A stretch of DNA of 64,000 nt from Cenococcum geophilum 1.58 (lineage: Eukaryota; Ascomycota; Dothideomycetes; Gloniales; Gloniaceae), in NCBI GenBank assembly GCA_001692895.1, contig KV748184.1, positions 1,240,001-1,304,000 of the forward strand, given 5' to 3'. Positions 10,520-21,540 of this stretch are shown here, piece by piece. The position numbers were made by a program, and so were the translations under genes. The stretch's first letter is position 1; the number at the start of each line of letters is the position of its first letter. The notes beneath the pieces are model-generated. The model saw only the letters and a list, made by a program, of their open reading frames with translations, was not told where the DNA came from and did no database searches.

Positions 10520-12806
10520 CTAAATACTTAGAGAAAAATCCCCTATCTCTCTTGTAATTCTTCTTTGATGCCAATTCTTTAAACACTCTGTTTTCTTAAG
10601 AGTTTTAGGATCTATCTGCATTCTATCCCATGATACCGTACGACGTCCTCCTGAAAAGACTCTCTCTGGGTTGTCGCTTATTGCTGGAATTAAGAGAATT
10701 TCGATTGCCATAAGCGAGAGCCGCGGCTAGCGCTTTTGTTGCTGTTCTTAAGACCACTACTAAAGCGCAGTTGTTGAAATTTTATATGGTGTCTCAGAGA
10801 TAAAGTTATTATACTTGTTCTAACTTTTTGGTCGAAACATTATGCTATTAAGATCCTCGGCGATCTTATTAAACTCATTAAGGTCTTAAGCTGGAGCTAG
10901 CTTTTTGTACGATATACTTCTGGGCGTAGAACTCCTATTCCAATATCTCTCCCAAAGCTCTTTAACGCTGTTAAGTGTAGGCTTACGCCACTCCTTCTTC
11001 TAAACCTGCTTAATATATCTCATACAACGGGCTAGATAAAGAATAAGCGCAGCGGCGTAAAGGGGTAAGTTATCTGTTTTATAGTAATACCTATTAAAGG
11101 TATTCCAGGCATTTTTAATGCGCTTGGAGAACTCCTTATTAGATATATACTCCTTTTATTATATATTAGCTAGATTAAGAAATAGAGAGGGGAGATAAAC
11201 TAACCTAGGATTTATTAAGGTGCTTAATTATAACGTCCATTGTAAAGAGCACATTCTTAAGTGTTGCTTTATGTCCCTGGCATTTTAGGGTTGCCTAATG
11301 GAATATCTAAAGAAAACTTTTTATTGTACGAAGAGCCTCCTAGTCCTTTGGACTAAGATAGTCCTTTTTAAGTGTATTAAGGTTACGCTTAGTATACGTA
11401 TTAAGGGTAAACTCTTTCTGAATTGCTACGCTAAGCATAAGATACCAGCTATTCTATCTCGTACGATTATTAAGCGGAATTCTTCTCCCTGTAAGACTTT
11501 TAAACTCCCTTGTACGACCAGCTAAGCTATAGGTGTGTACGGTAATGTTATAAAGCTTTCTAAATACGCCAAGTTTCTAAAATGTATTACTCTTTTCTTC
11601 CTCCTCTTTTAGATCTAACTCTTTTCCTTTTACCTTATCTTCTTTATACGACTTAATATTATTAAGACTAATTAAGTTTTTAAAAAGGAAAGCTTATATG
11701 GTAAGGTTTAGAATATAACCCTAACAGCGGACCCACTAGTAAACGGGATTCTATTTAATTCCCTCTTCTTAGAGAAGCTAGTTACTTATTATATAATAAA
11801 GCTTATTATTTGCAGTATGGTTATTAGATATAATAGTACCCAGCTTTTACGTAATCCTATAGTCCTTAAGCACTAGAAGGAGAGTATTCTATTGCTCGTC
11901 CCCGCTATAAGAGGCTACTGTACGGAGGCTAAGAAGAGCGTTTGTAAGCTTTTCCTAGCTATTAATAAAATGGCCGCAAATTGCGAGGAGAAGGTAATTA
12001 TTTGGAGAGGTCTAGATATTAATAGAGAGATAAATACTTATTAGTGCAGACTGCAGCCTCTTTCGTACGATATCCTTTTACGATAGCTATGAGTTATAGA
12101 TCTTTTTCCTAACTTCTAAGTGGGCTGTAGTTATATGGCCGTCTACTTTAGGATTAATTAACTGTAGAAGGACATAGAACTCCGGCTACTTAACTATCCA
12201 AAATGGTAAGTTTTGCACAACAATTAATGCAATAAGGGCCTCATCAATAACTTCTTTATTTAGGACTGCTTGGAGCACTTCTAAATCTAGCTCTTCTGTC
12301 TCATTTTGAGACGACGCTTTAAGGTAAAGATCTTTTAATTAATCCCGTATTGCTTCTTTCATACAACTGGTTTTAGGCTCAACCGTAATACTATGCTTTG
12401 ACGCTAAGTGGTTTCGGAAGTTAGAAGTCGACTGTGTAGTATACGACGGCTCTGTGCAGTGTTTACAATAGAATAAAAGACGGGCTTTTTTATTTTGTAC
12501 GGGCTTATTATTGCTTAGTGGACGGGTATGCTCCCATGTCGAAAGAGCTGAGCGACCTCTTGTATTTTTCGATTTAGAGGTATTAATAGAGTCAAGAGTT
12601 TCTGATTCCACTTCTGAAGCTATATTTTGTACGATAATAATAAAGAAGAAGGCGACTGAAAATTTATTTGGGGTATGCCAAGACTTATCGCGATAAGGCT
12701 TATCCAAAACCACACTGCTTAAGAAGACCTTGTCTACAGTCTGAATATACTCTCCAGGAAGCTTATAAAAGCTATTAAGGATTTTATTCGCTCTTTCTAT
12801 TACCAT
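10520..12806 (-). mobile_element. Decayed hAT-family transposase
   Basis: The N-terminal piece (12806-12339) reads 155 residues. It contains a BED-type zinc finger: STWEHTRP, then FYCKHC, then NFRNHLASKHSI (Cys-x2-Cys ... His-x4-His). The C-terminal piece (10711-10520) reads IPAISDNPERVFSGGRRTVS followed by W-D-R and a KxxECLKNW stretch, which is the hAT dimerisation domain. The 1.6 kb between them is full of stops on this strand. hAT transposases cut and paste DNA in the nucleus; this one cannot be made as a single protein. Base composition is more A+T rich than in the genes to the left, and stops look RIP-derived. Terminal inverted repeats and the 8-bp target duplication were not found. Confidence 0.8.
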
Positions 12807-12858
12807 AAAATAAGATCAGCACTCCTTGCAAGCTTAATTAAAAGTTAAACGGAACCAA

Positions 12859-13128
12859 TTATATACCACGCGCTGCTGCGTCTTCCCTCTTCAAGTGACC
12901 GGCATTAAAATCCTCCTTAAGCAGTGCGATGCACTTCAATATGTCGCGGATAGCTTGCTTCTCAGCGTCCAGCCGTTCTTTCTGTAGCTCCTGTCCTCTG
13001 GTGTCGTTGCCGGCGATATGATACCTTGACATCAGATTTGCTTTAACAGTCATTCGCGTAAAATCGTCCTCGAGCCGGCGAATAAATTGGGCATCTAACT
13101 CCTGACCGCGGGTGATACTAGCCTCCAT
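12859..13128 (-). CDS. Short intact ORF, unknown function, coiled-coil-like
   Basis: An 89-residue ORF starts at an ATG and is free of stops, unlike the sequence on both sides. It contains TRGQEL twice (residues about 6-11 and 43-48), each followed by a charged helix (RRLEDDFTRM and ERLDAEKQAIRDIL). This suggests a short coiled coil or an internal duplication. It lies 53 bases upstream of the hAT N-terminal piece on the same strand. It may be a second ORF of that transposon, a remnant of a host gene, or a real small gene. I do not recognise a family. Confidence 0.4.
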   Translation of the reverse strand: MEASITRGQELDAQFIRRLEDDFTRMTVKANLMSRYHIAGNDTRGQELQKERLDAEKQAIRDILKCIALLKEDFNAGHLKREDAAARGI

Positions 13129-13294
13129 AATGTTAAATTAGAGGAGAAATGTGATACAATGATAGAAGGACCAGAGTAAGCCAGTTGGGGTAACTGAAGA
13201 TAATAGTGAAAGGCTATAGAATTTCTTTCCTCCCTAGTATATATTACTTAGCTTGTGTAAATCACTTTTAGGCTTTCGCTTAGAGTCACAGCGG

Positions 13295-13316
13295 TTTTTT
13301 TTTTTTTTTTTTTTTT
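13295..13316. repeat. Poly-T tract (22 T)
   Basis: An uninterrupted run of 22 T. It could be the poly-A tail mark of a retroposed copy inserted on the minus strand, or a simple homopolymer upstream of the small ORF. No neighbouring SINE-like sequence was recognised. Confidence 0.9.
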
Positions 13317-13587
13317 CCAGTCCATTGTATGGGTCAGAGCGTTATATAGCTGCCTGCCGCTATTTCCTATTTGTCATTGCTGCCTCGACTACCGTCCATG
13401 ACTGCCTCTGCTGCCAAGCAGTCCTTACCCTAGTTTTGGGTATTAACGAAGCCAATTTAATCTACTTTCAATACAAGTCTTTCCCTATGCCCATCCCACG
13501 GCCATATGGCCTATTGCAATAATACCGAGCTTCCGCGCTCTCCTATTAGCTTTTATATACGCTTACGTAGATCTTACAATAGGTTTT

Positions 13588-13735
13588 GGGGTCAAACTGG
13601 GTTTGACCCAGCGTGGCTAATTAAGCGTCCACTCCGTAATCAATTAATTGACGGATTGCTGATCCAAAAATTAACCTATCAATCCAATCCGTCTGTGAGG
13701 TTATCCGTCTCAATCCGGATTGGATTGGATTGAAG
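13588..13735. repeat. Cluster of short inverted repeats (possible transposon end)
   Basis: Contains GGGTCAAAC-TGG-GTTTGACCC, a perfect 9-bp hairpin at 13588-13608. Further on, CAATCCAATCCG is repeated in inverted form as CGGATTGGATTGG up to about 13733. Such dense sub-terminal inverted motifs are common near hAT ends, and the hAT relic lies 800 bases to the left. The assignment is inferred only. Confidence 0.5.
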
Positions 13736-13809
13736 TCGGATAAGAGGAGTAGAGGTATATATTGGTAGCGGGTTTGGAAGTAGCTAATGATAGTATAGTT
13801 CAATATTAA

Positions 13810-14355
13810 AATAAGCTTTGGGATAAACCTAGAGGTAGTTTTATAAGCTCTAAATTAACTTATTTTAATAATAATACACGCTGTTAGAAGCTATAGTAAG
13901 AGAGACGTAGGTAGAAACCCTTCTAGCAGAGCTATTATAGATAGGTTAGCCTTATACGGGGTATCTATCACGGGGTTAATATAGTAACGGGCGTGGGGAA
14001 GGCGTAAATTTAGGCTTAGAATTAGCTAAAAGATACTTAAAACGCGTTTTATACACGCTGTTATATATTTTAAATATAATAGAATCTATATTACCGCCTT
14101 AAGTAGTAATTAAGACGGAGGAAGATAAGGGGAGGCAGTTTAAAAGGCATATTATAAAGTTTTTAGTAGGGGAGGCTTAGTACATATAATATTAATTCTA
14201 TTAATCTAACCAGATTAGAGTTAAAGCTATATATAGAAGATAATTCTAAGCTACCTCTATTATTAACTCCTTTCTTTTATTAATATTATAATAATACTAT
14301 ATTATTTTTACTTATTTTAAGCCATAGAAATTACTTTAATAATATTATAACTATA
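13810..14355. other. Gene-free RIP-mutated stretch
   Basis: No protein family could be read on either strand. The minus strand gives weak, stop-rich frames only. Confidence 0.4.
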
Positions 14356-14620
14356 CTTTTAGAGATCACGCCTACTGTAACGAGCGCTTATAGCAGGAGC
14401 TATAATGGCGTTACTAATAGGCTAGGTATATAGGTAAAACAAATAATAAGATTAACTATAAAGTATATGCTTAATAGATTTACTATAAAGAGGAAAGCTA
14501 TCTAGGTAGGGACTATAGTCCTTTAAGTACTTAACTATACCCCTAAAAAATCCTTCTTATAAGTATTATAAGTATTATATATAGGGCATATAACCTACAC
14601 ACTATGTATACTATATATAA
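14356..14620 (-). repeat. LTR-like direct repeat, left copy
   Basis: This matches 17985-18260 in the same orientation. Shared blocks include the 'taataggctaggtat-taggta' and 'atctaggtagggact' words, then the gtccttaa...ctataaaatccttctt block and a short repeated GTA-like tail. The differences are largely RIP-type. Placed 3.6 kb apart on either side of a gag relic, the two look like the LTRs of one Ty3-type element on the minus strand. The outer ends of this copy are not certain. Confidence 0.55.
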
Positions 14621-14889
14621 TATTATATAACCTTACTTATTATTATTAATTATATAGTTCTACTAGTTTAAAAAAAAGGCCGTTATAGTAGCAGAACACG
14701 CCCACTAATTATCTAATAAAGAAATAACCATCTCTAATTAAATCTACGGCACGTTATGCCCTAAAACTAACCTATATAGTATAGCCGGAAAGCCTACGCG
14801 ATATAGGAGGGTCACAGTAGACTTAAAGGGTGGACGCCGTATAGATAATTATAATACTATAATAAACCTAATAGGGGGCGACCTAATTA

Positions 14890-15800
14890 CAACAACTATA
14901 GAGCAGTAACTAAAAATAGTAGAAACTTATAGACCTTTTAAAGGACATTAAGGAAGATTTAAGGAAGAAAGAGAATAAATAGTTACACGTAGAGGTAACG
15001 TGAGTAGTATAATAGGTAGGCTAAATCGCCTAGAAACTTTAAATAAAGTATAATAAAAACTAAAACGCGGTAGAGGATAGACTTAGACATATTAAGAACG
15101 CTATAGAGTTGTAGGGAATACTAATAGTATAGGTAGTAAGGCTATTATAAGCTAATATTACTATAAGCGCCTAATTAATAACTCTTTAGTGCCTACCTAG
15201 CATATCTCCGGTTAGAGCTATAGTTAGGATTAAAATACTAAAGGTAGGAGGAACGGAACCAAAATAGATCCTTATATTAATTAAAAAATATATACTAAGA
15301 GCAGTGGCGGTAAGGGTTCTATAAAGCGGCGATATAGAGGTTATACTCCGTAACTAGTAGGTAGGGAACAGGACTATTACCTAAGAAGATACCCCTAAGT
15401 ATAAGATTATCTATTAAACTACCTAGTTAAAGTAATTAGGGCACCCCTTTATATATAAGTAGAAAGTAGACAAGGCGCTATAAATATATAACTTATCTAA
15501 AAGATTATAGAGGCTACTAAAAAGCTACTCCTAGGGATTATAATAGCTAAAATTATATAGCTTAATAGAGAACGTATAATATATATAAAAGAATTACCTA
15601 GGTTTCAAGGTCTTAAAACGCGCGGTATTTTAATAATTAGCCTACTTACCTAAAAGATATAGGCAGTACTAGCCTATAAAGAAGTAGTTATAAATAGCCT
15701 TTAATATAAAGTACGGTTATACTACTATAGAGTCTAAGTCTAATAATACTTTAGATGCTAATTGTTACGGCGACTTAGTTAATTAAGGAACTAGCACCGT
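14890..15800 (+). pseudogene. Relic resembling LINE ORF1 (gag-like, Tad type)
   Basis: In one forward frame, interrupted mainly by TAG/TAA at Gln-like positions, there is a Lys/Glu-rich coiled-coil-like start (LLKDIKEDLRKKEN). A block reading AVAVRVL followed by SGDIEVT resembles the RNA-recognition-like part of fungal non-LTR retrotransposon ORF1 proteins. No CCHC knuckles or reverse transcriptase were found downstream. The strand is opposite to the surrounding gag relic, so this would be a nested insertion. Identification is by pattern memory only and is tentative. Confidence 0.35.
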
Positions 15801-17250
15801 ATAAAGCAATGAGCGCACGCCTATATAATTGGAATGTCTATAGACCCGGATATCAAGATAAGGAGCAGAAGAAGGTCGTAGAAAGGACACGTCTATATAC
15901 ATGCGCCAAGGCGTAATCTTGGTATTAAACTCTTAATCTTTAGTCTAAATATCTTGTTTAACTAGTAAGTCTTTTAGGTCTATATATCTATCTTCTAATC
16001 TAACTGCTGTTTATATTGCAGATTCTCTAATCTATAAAGAAGCTCCTTACCTCTTACTTATGGGTGTCCTAATTCGTACTCCGAATTCTTAACCCCTTAA
16101 GCTTGCTTCCTTCTTAAGCTATACTCTAGCCTTAGTCTAACTAGGCTTTACTAGTGTCCTTATCTTATCTTAAGAGTCCTAAATCTTACTTATCTTGTCT
16201 TAAGAGTCTTATACCGTTAGGAACACTTGTCCCGAGCTTATTTATATATTCTTAAACTAAGCTACTGCTCTGCTCTATTGGTTTATGTCTATTATGGGTC
16301 CTTAAGCTTGCCTCATCTTATCTTAAGAATCTTGGTCGTCTCTTATCTCGTCTTAAGAATCTTAAGCCTTTGGCCTTTTGCCTTTATCAAGTGGTGAGCT
16401 AGCACTAGCAGTTATTTGCTTGCTTAATCGTCTCTAGATATTGCTCCTTCTGTCTTATAAAGCGATAGATACCGCATCTAATAATGTTATAATACCCGTT
16501 ACTAAACCTTGCTCTATAGCGGTCTCAGTCTTTACTTTTATTGCGTTATTAAGGTTTGGATACCCCTAGTTGGTTCCTTTACTATCCTTATCGCTATTAA
16601 TTAATAAATACTCTGACTCCATTGTTATTATTACTAATTATTATCCGTATATTACTATAATATCTTAATCTAGCTCGTAGAGTCGATCTTATTCTTTATC
16701 TAACTCTTTAGTTCCTTTAAGTCCACTTAACTCTGGCTCTTATGGCCAATAGCTTATACCATACTTAGCGTCTTTATAAATTTAGTATACGTTATTATAA
16801 TAAAACGCAAAACTTCTAATTAAACATTCTTTTGTTCCTTATAGTATACTATTGTCCCTCTATATATATATATTATATACTGCTATTAGTCTGGTTTCCC
16901 TTACTGCGTAATAACTCTAACCACTTCTATAGTCTTTAGCGAAATAACCCTGTTTTCTATAATTTATATAAGCTCTATCTTTAAACTATTGCTTTTATTA
17001 TAAAGTCCGCTTAAATATCTTCTGCTACTAAGATCCTTAGTTTAGCCTATACTCCTTAGTCCTGTAATTACTCAATCCTTAACCTTTAGGTTTCTATAGT
17101 TTCTTACTTTATCTCTTATAGGCTTCTTTAGTACCACTTAGGTCTATTAGCTCTGCGCTATACCATAGTTTCTAATTTAGCTTTAGTTATTGCGTGCTCT
17201 ACGTCTTATATAACTATAAAACTCTATCCTAGCCTCTCTTAGCCTATTCC
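15800..17250. other. Unassigned RIP-mutated stretch
   Basis: Probably the 3' part of the gag-bearing element on the minus strand. It is rich in CTTAA and TCTTA words but no domain could be read. Confidence 0.35.
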
Positions 17251-17939
17251 CTTTAAAAGATCCTATTATTAATCTTAATCGCTTAATCTATTAATTCCCT
17301 TAAGGTGTCCGCATCTTTTATTAGAATAATTGCGTCCTAGACTTTAGCCTTAAGTCCCTGTTTGTACTATACTATAAGCGCCTTATTGTTCTATTTAACC
17401 TATATAGTAAGTATTTAAAACTATATTGTGTACTTAATTGCTAAAGTTCGCTATATTAGGTCCTAAAGCTTTCTCTTTACTATAGTTGTTACTTCCGGGT
17501 CCCTAAATATCTATATTAATTATTCCGTAAATCCTACCTAGCTAGAAAATATAAATTATACCTCTTAATTAGTAGTAGTTATTTCGTTAGTCTATATTTC
17601 CGTTAAGTAGGGTTTAAACTATTTAAGTGCCCAACCTAATAGGAATAGTCCCGCGTAGGCTATCTGATCTATTATTATGGCTAACTTAGCCCCTTCTTAT
17701 ATAACTTTAAAATGCATTTACGTTAGGAATCCTTTAAGCTTTAATCTCTCCCCTAAGAATTGTTTAATTAAAGGTAACTTAACCTTTACTACTCTAATCC
17801 CATTAAGTCTTTCTTCAAGTGTTTAGTTGTTCTTATTTAACCTATTAATGATTTCCTGTAACTACCCAACCGTAACTGGTTGTGAGTTAGTATCTTATAT
17901 ACTTATATCTCCACTTAACCTTAATATGGTCGCTGCCAT
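17250..17939 (-). pseudogene. Ty3-type retrotransposon gag relic
   Basis: The frame opens with an ATG at 17939 (MAATILRLSGDIS) about 50 bases downstream of the LTR-like repeat, as expected for gag behind a 5' LTR. It reads LPLIKQFLGERLKLKGFL, then FRDPEVTT, then a segment resembling the retrotransposon gag domain (VK-NNKALIV-YKQGLKAKV-DAI), where the dashes are RIP stops. Gag would form the virus-like particle in the cytoplasm. There are about a dozen stops, so it is inactive. Confidence 0.65.
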
Positions 17940-17984
17940 TAACGGCGTTATAGTGGCTGCTTTTGGTGGTATATTATTTAACTT

Positions 17985-18426
17985 ATTAAAACCGTAACCG
18001 TGGTAGTGATTGTATAATGGAGCCTTATAGTAGGAACTACGGTGGACTTATTAATGGGCTAGGTATGTAGGTATTAAATAAAGTTAACAACGTAATAATA
18101 ACTAGTGGAGTGGTTGCCCAATAGATTAACTCTAATTATATTCTAAGAATTACTATAAGAAAGGAACTATCTAGGTAGGGACTAAGGGTCCTTAAATACA
18201 TAACCGCACTCCTATAAAATCCTTCTTGTACGTGAAGTACGTGAGGTATGTAAGACGTTCCTTATAGGCCTCACAGAGCTCATAGAGCTCGTTATGTGAC
18301 CTCGGTTACCATCCCTCGTCATATGGCTCCACGGGTTCCATCCTAGACCGTGCTTGTATCAACCAACTAGCTTCTTCCAACTCCTCTCCAAGTAGTCGTA
18401 ACATCGTACTTAAAGCGTCCGTAACA
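17985..18426 (-). repeat. LTR-like repeat, right copy (starts TGTTACGG on the minus strand)
   Basis: On the minus strand it starts TGTTACGGACG at 18426, the typical TG(TTACGG) start of fungal Ty3 LTRs, and runs to just before the gag start codon. Its inner part matches 14356-14620. The first 190 bases (18230-18426) still hold many CA/TG words and are much less mutated than the rest. The pol relic on the right stops exactly at this LTR start. Confidence 0.6.
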
Positions 18427-18429
18427 TCT

Positions 18430-21240
18430 AGTAAGTTTATTCTCCTTATAAGTATTCCTAATAAGCTCCTTAAGGGGTTTTTTCTTAGGCTTTAGGTTTA
18501 TTACTATAATAAAGTCTTTAACGCTCTGGTTTTAGGATTCGCTTAGTAGCTCTTTTAGGATAGTAGGGTTAACTTTTTTTAGTAGTAAGATAACGCGGTC
18601 TTAGTATTGTAGACGTTTGTTACCTATATCGGCAGGTGCTACGCCTAGGAGGCGGCTGAGAGTGTCTAGGATTGTGGCTTTAGTACTAGGCCTATAGGTA
18701 ATAATAAAGTTAAACTAAAAGAGGAACTTAGCCTAATGGACTTAGCGCTAGTTTAGTTATTTTATTTTTATAAAGGTCTAGAGGTTCTTATAGTCTATAA
18801 TAATTTTAAATAGCTGCTTAGTTCCTTGTAGTTTAGGGCGCTATTTTTTTAGTGCCTTAATAATTGCTAGGAGCTCCTTATTGTATATTTTATAGTTATA
18901 TTTAGGGGCTAAGTGCTTAGCGGAGAAGAATGTAACTGGCTTAAGCTTATTACTTTTATTGGCTTAGTAGAGCACCCTACCTAAAGCCTAGTTTAAGGCG
19001 TCTGTCTCTACTATAGTCTTCTTCGTGTAGTTATAATACGCTAGGACCGGTACTGTAGTAAACGCTGTTTTTAGGGTCTAGAATGCTTATACTTAATTAG
19101 GGCCCTATAACTAGTTAGTGCTCTTCTTTAGTAGCCTAGTTATGGGTTTGACTACCTTAGAATAGCCTTAGATAAATTATTGGTAAAAGTTCGCGAAGCT
19201 AAGAAACTGCTATAGTTCCTTAACTAATGTTAGGTTCTTCTATTTCTATAAGGCCTGCACCTTTTTAGAGTCTATAGTTATGCCGTTAGTAAAGATAATT
19301 AAGCTAAGGTATTTTGTTTTAGTAGCATAAAACTTAGACTTATTAATATTAATTTGGAGTCTAGCATTACTAAGTCTTTAGATAATTTCGTTTATATATT
19401 TTGTGTGCTTAGTACGTGTTTTTAAGAAAATAAGGATATTATTAAGATATATAGTGTAGTAGTTGTTAAGGGCGTTTTGTAAAATATGGTTAATATAGTT
19501 TTAAAACGTAGTGGGTGCGTTATAGAGACTAAACGGTATAACTAATATTTTATAGAGCCTAAACTGGGTGATAAATGCTATAAGCTACTTATAGCCCTCC
19601 GCAATCCGGATCCGGTTAAATATAGTAATTACGTTAAGCTTAGTAAAGTACTTAGCACTATAGAGTGCGTTAAGTGTCTTATAGATTAGTGGTAATAGGT
19701 ACTAATTCTTAATAGTAACTATATTTAGGCCTCGGTAGTTATAGTAGATTTGTATACCGCCGCTAGGTTTTGCGGTAAGGAGGAGTGGTACGGTAGCTAG
19801 TAAGGTTAATTCGCGGATAAAACCCTTATCTAGTATCTCGTTAATCCACTTTTTATATAACTAAGTTTAGCGGGTCAGAGTAGTCTATTCTTGTAATACA
19901 GGGCCTACTTTTTGGGTATAGTCTTAATTTTATAGTCCCATAGTTAGTAAAGGGGCAGCTTATTTGCGTTTTTAAAAAGGAAGTGTTTAATATATTTATA
20001 AAACTCCTTTAGTAAGCGTTATAAAATGTTTTTATGGGTTAATCCTAGTTTACCTTTTAGAAATTTTTCGATATCCGTATTAACTATCTTTTAGTATAAA
20101 GACTTAGACTTAGTCCCTAGGTTTGTTTTAAGAAAGTTATAAAAATAAAGGGGTAGCGCTTTATGGGCTTCCTCTATTATATAGTCGCCTTCTACTAGCC
20201 GGCGGAAAGACCTTTCTAATAGGTCCGGTACTTTTATTAGACCTATAAGCAGCTCCTTAAGTAGCTGTTAATATTCTTCTTATTTAACCAGTTTTACTAG
20301 CTTTGCTATATAAATTCTTATTACCTTTACGCCTTTGTGTTTATAGAACTTGGTAAAGTTAACGGCATAAGTACATTTAATATTATCTAGGTTAGGGCGT
20401 ATTTGGTTCTTTAGTGCTATAACTAGGCTAGTACGGCTTAGTCGGCCTAAGGGGGCGGAAATAAGGCGGCGGCTCTATATAGTGCGCGCGGGGGATAGGT
20501 ATAAGGTTGGGCGTTACAGGGGGGAGGTCTTAATTACTCTGGTTTTAGCCTTAGCTGTAAAGCCCTTAGCTATTATACGCGCGATCGCATATATATATAG
20601 TAAATGTCTTAAAGTTAGGTATCTTATTGGCTGACCTAGATTAAGCGGGTATATATAGGGGACTTATAGTTCTAGCGGTGTTTGTTTTTTTAGGGATAGG
20701 GTAGTAGTCTAGTCTTCTAGAATCTTTATTTTGTTTACTGCGTATATTAGCTTACTAGTGTTAGGTACCTCTTTTACTATCAGCTAATAGTATTTAAGCG
20801 TTAGTCGTGCGATACGTCCGTATAGTGCTACTCGGTTATAGTTAGGGGTGTGCTATAGAAGATAATTATAGGCATAGTAATTAGAGTTAAACTTAAGCTT
20901 TAGAACGGGGAAGTCTATTTTTAGGTTATGCTTTTTAAGCTAGGGCATTTTAAGAATTACTAGTATTAAGGGTAATAACTTCGTGACGTAGAAAAGTATA
21001 GATTCTGTATAGTAGCCGATTGTTATCTTTGCTGTAAAGTAATAGGTAATAAAGCTAGATAGGAGTCCGTTAGTAAGGCGGAGTGGTTTTAGGACTAGGA
21101 GTTTTTTTATTATAATATTATGCTTTTTTATAAGCGAGTCTTTGTCTATAAATGCTAGTATTATACTACTACTATTAATAAGGCTTACTATTTTAATAAA
21201 AACTTTTAGGAGTAGGTTGTTATAAGGGGATCTTATAGAC
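18430..21240 (-). pseudogene. Ty3-type pol relic: protease, reverse transcriptase, RNase H
   Basis: Read on the minus strand from 21240 downwards. A retropepsin-like block (AFIDKDSL, then VTKLLPL and IDFPVLKLKFN) lies at about 21.2-20.85 kb. RT follows at about 19.95-19.2 kb, with WINEILDKGFI, GGIQIYYNYRGLN and YTIYLNNILIF. The last is the YxDD box with both Asp changed to Asn by RIP (about 19434-19455). RNase H lies at about 19.08-18.78 kb (VPVLAYYNYTKKTIVETDA, then PVTFFSAKHLAP). The frame then reaches a region like the start of integrase and is cut by the LTR start at 18426, so integrase is missing. The element is dead. Confidence 0.85.
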
Positions 21241-21540
21241 AGGGGGCTATAAGGACACGATTGTGGAATAGGATAGATTAGTAAGAGAGACGAATCCTTA
21301 AGGAGGTAAGGCCTTTAGGATCGTGGAGACTATATACTACAGGCACGTGCCTTTAGTACGTAACCGGCGACTATCTAAGGGGCGTCTGGGGGTTGTCCTA
21401 AGGGCAACCCAAGGTAACCGCAATAATATCCTTTATATTGCCCCCCCCCCCTCTTGCGGTCGGCCCCTGATCGCCATTACCTTACGGTAGGGAGATTATA
21501 AGGGCTTATCCTAGAAGGGGTTCGGAGAGATATTAGTATA
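21240..21540. other. Island of low RIP with C10 run
   Basis: This stretch is clearly richer in G+C and keeps CA/TG words; it includes a run of ten C (about 21441-21450) and GGGTTGTCC/GGGCAACCC-like inverted words. It begins where the Ty3 protease frame ends. It may be a more recent insertion or a non-coding leader/LTR part of another element. I see no gene in it. Confidence 0.5.
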
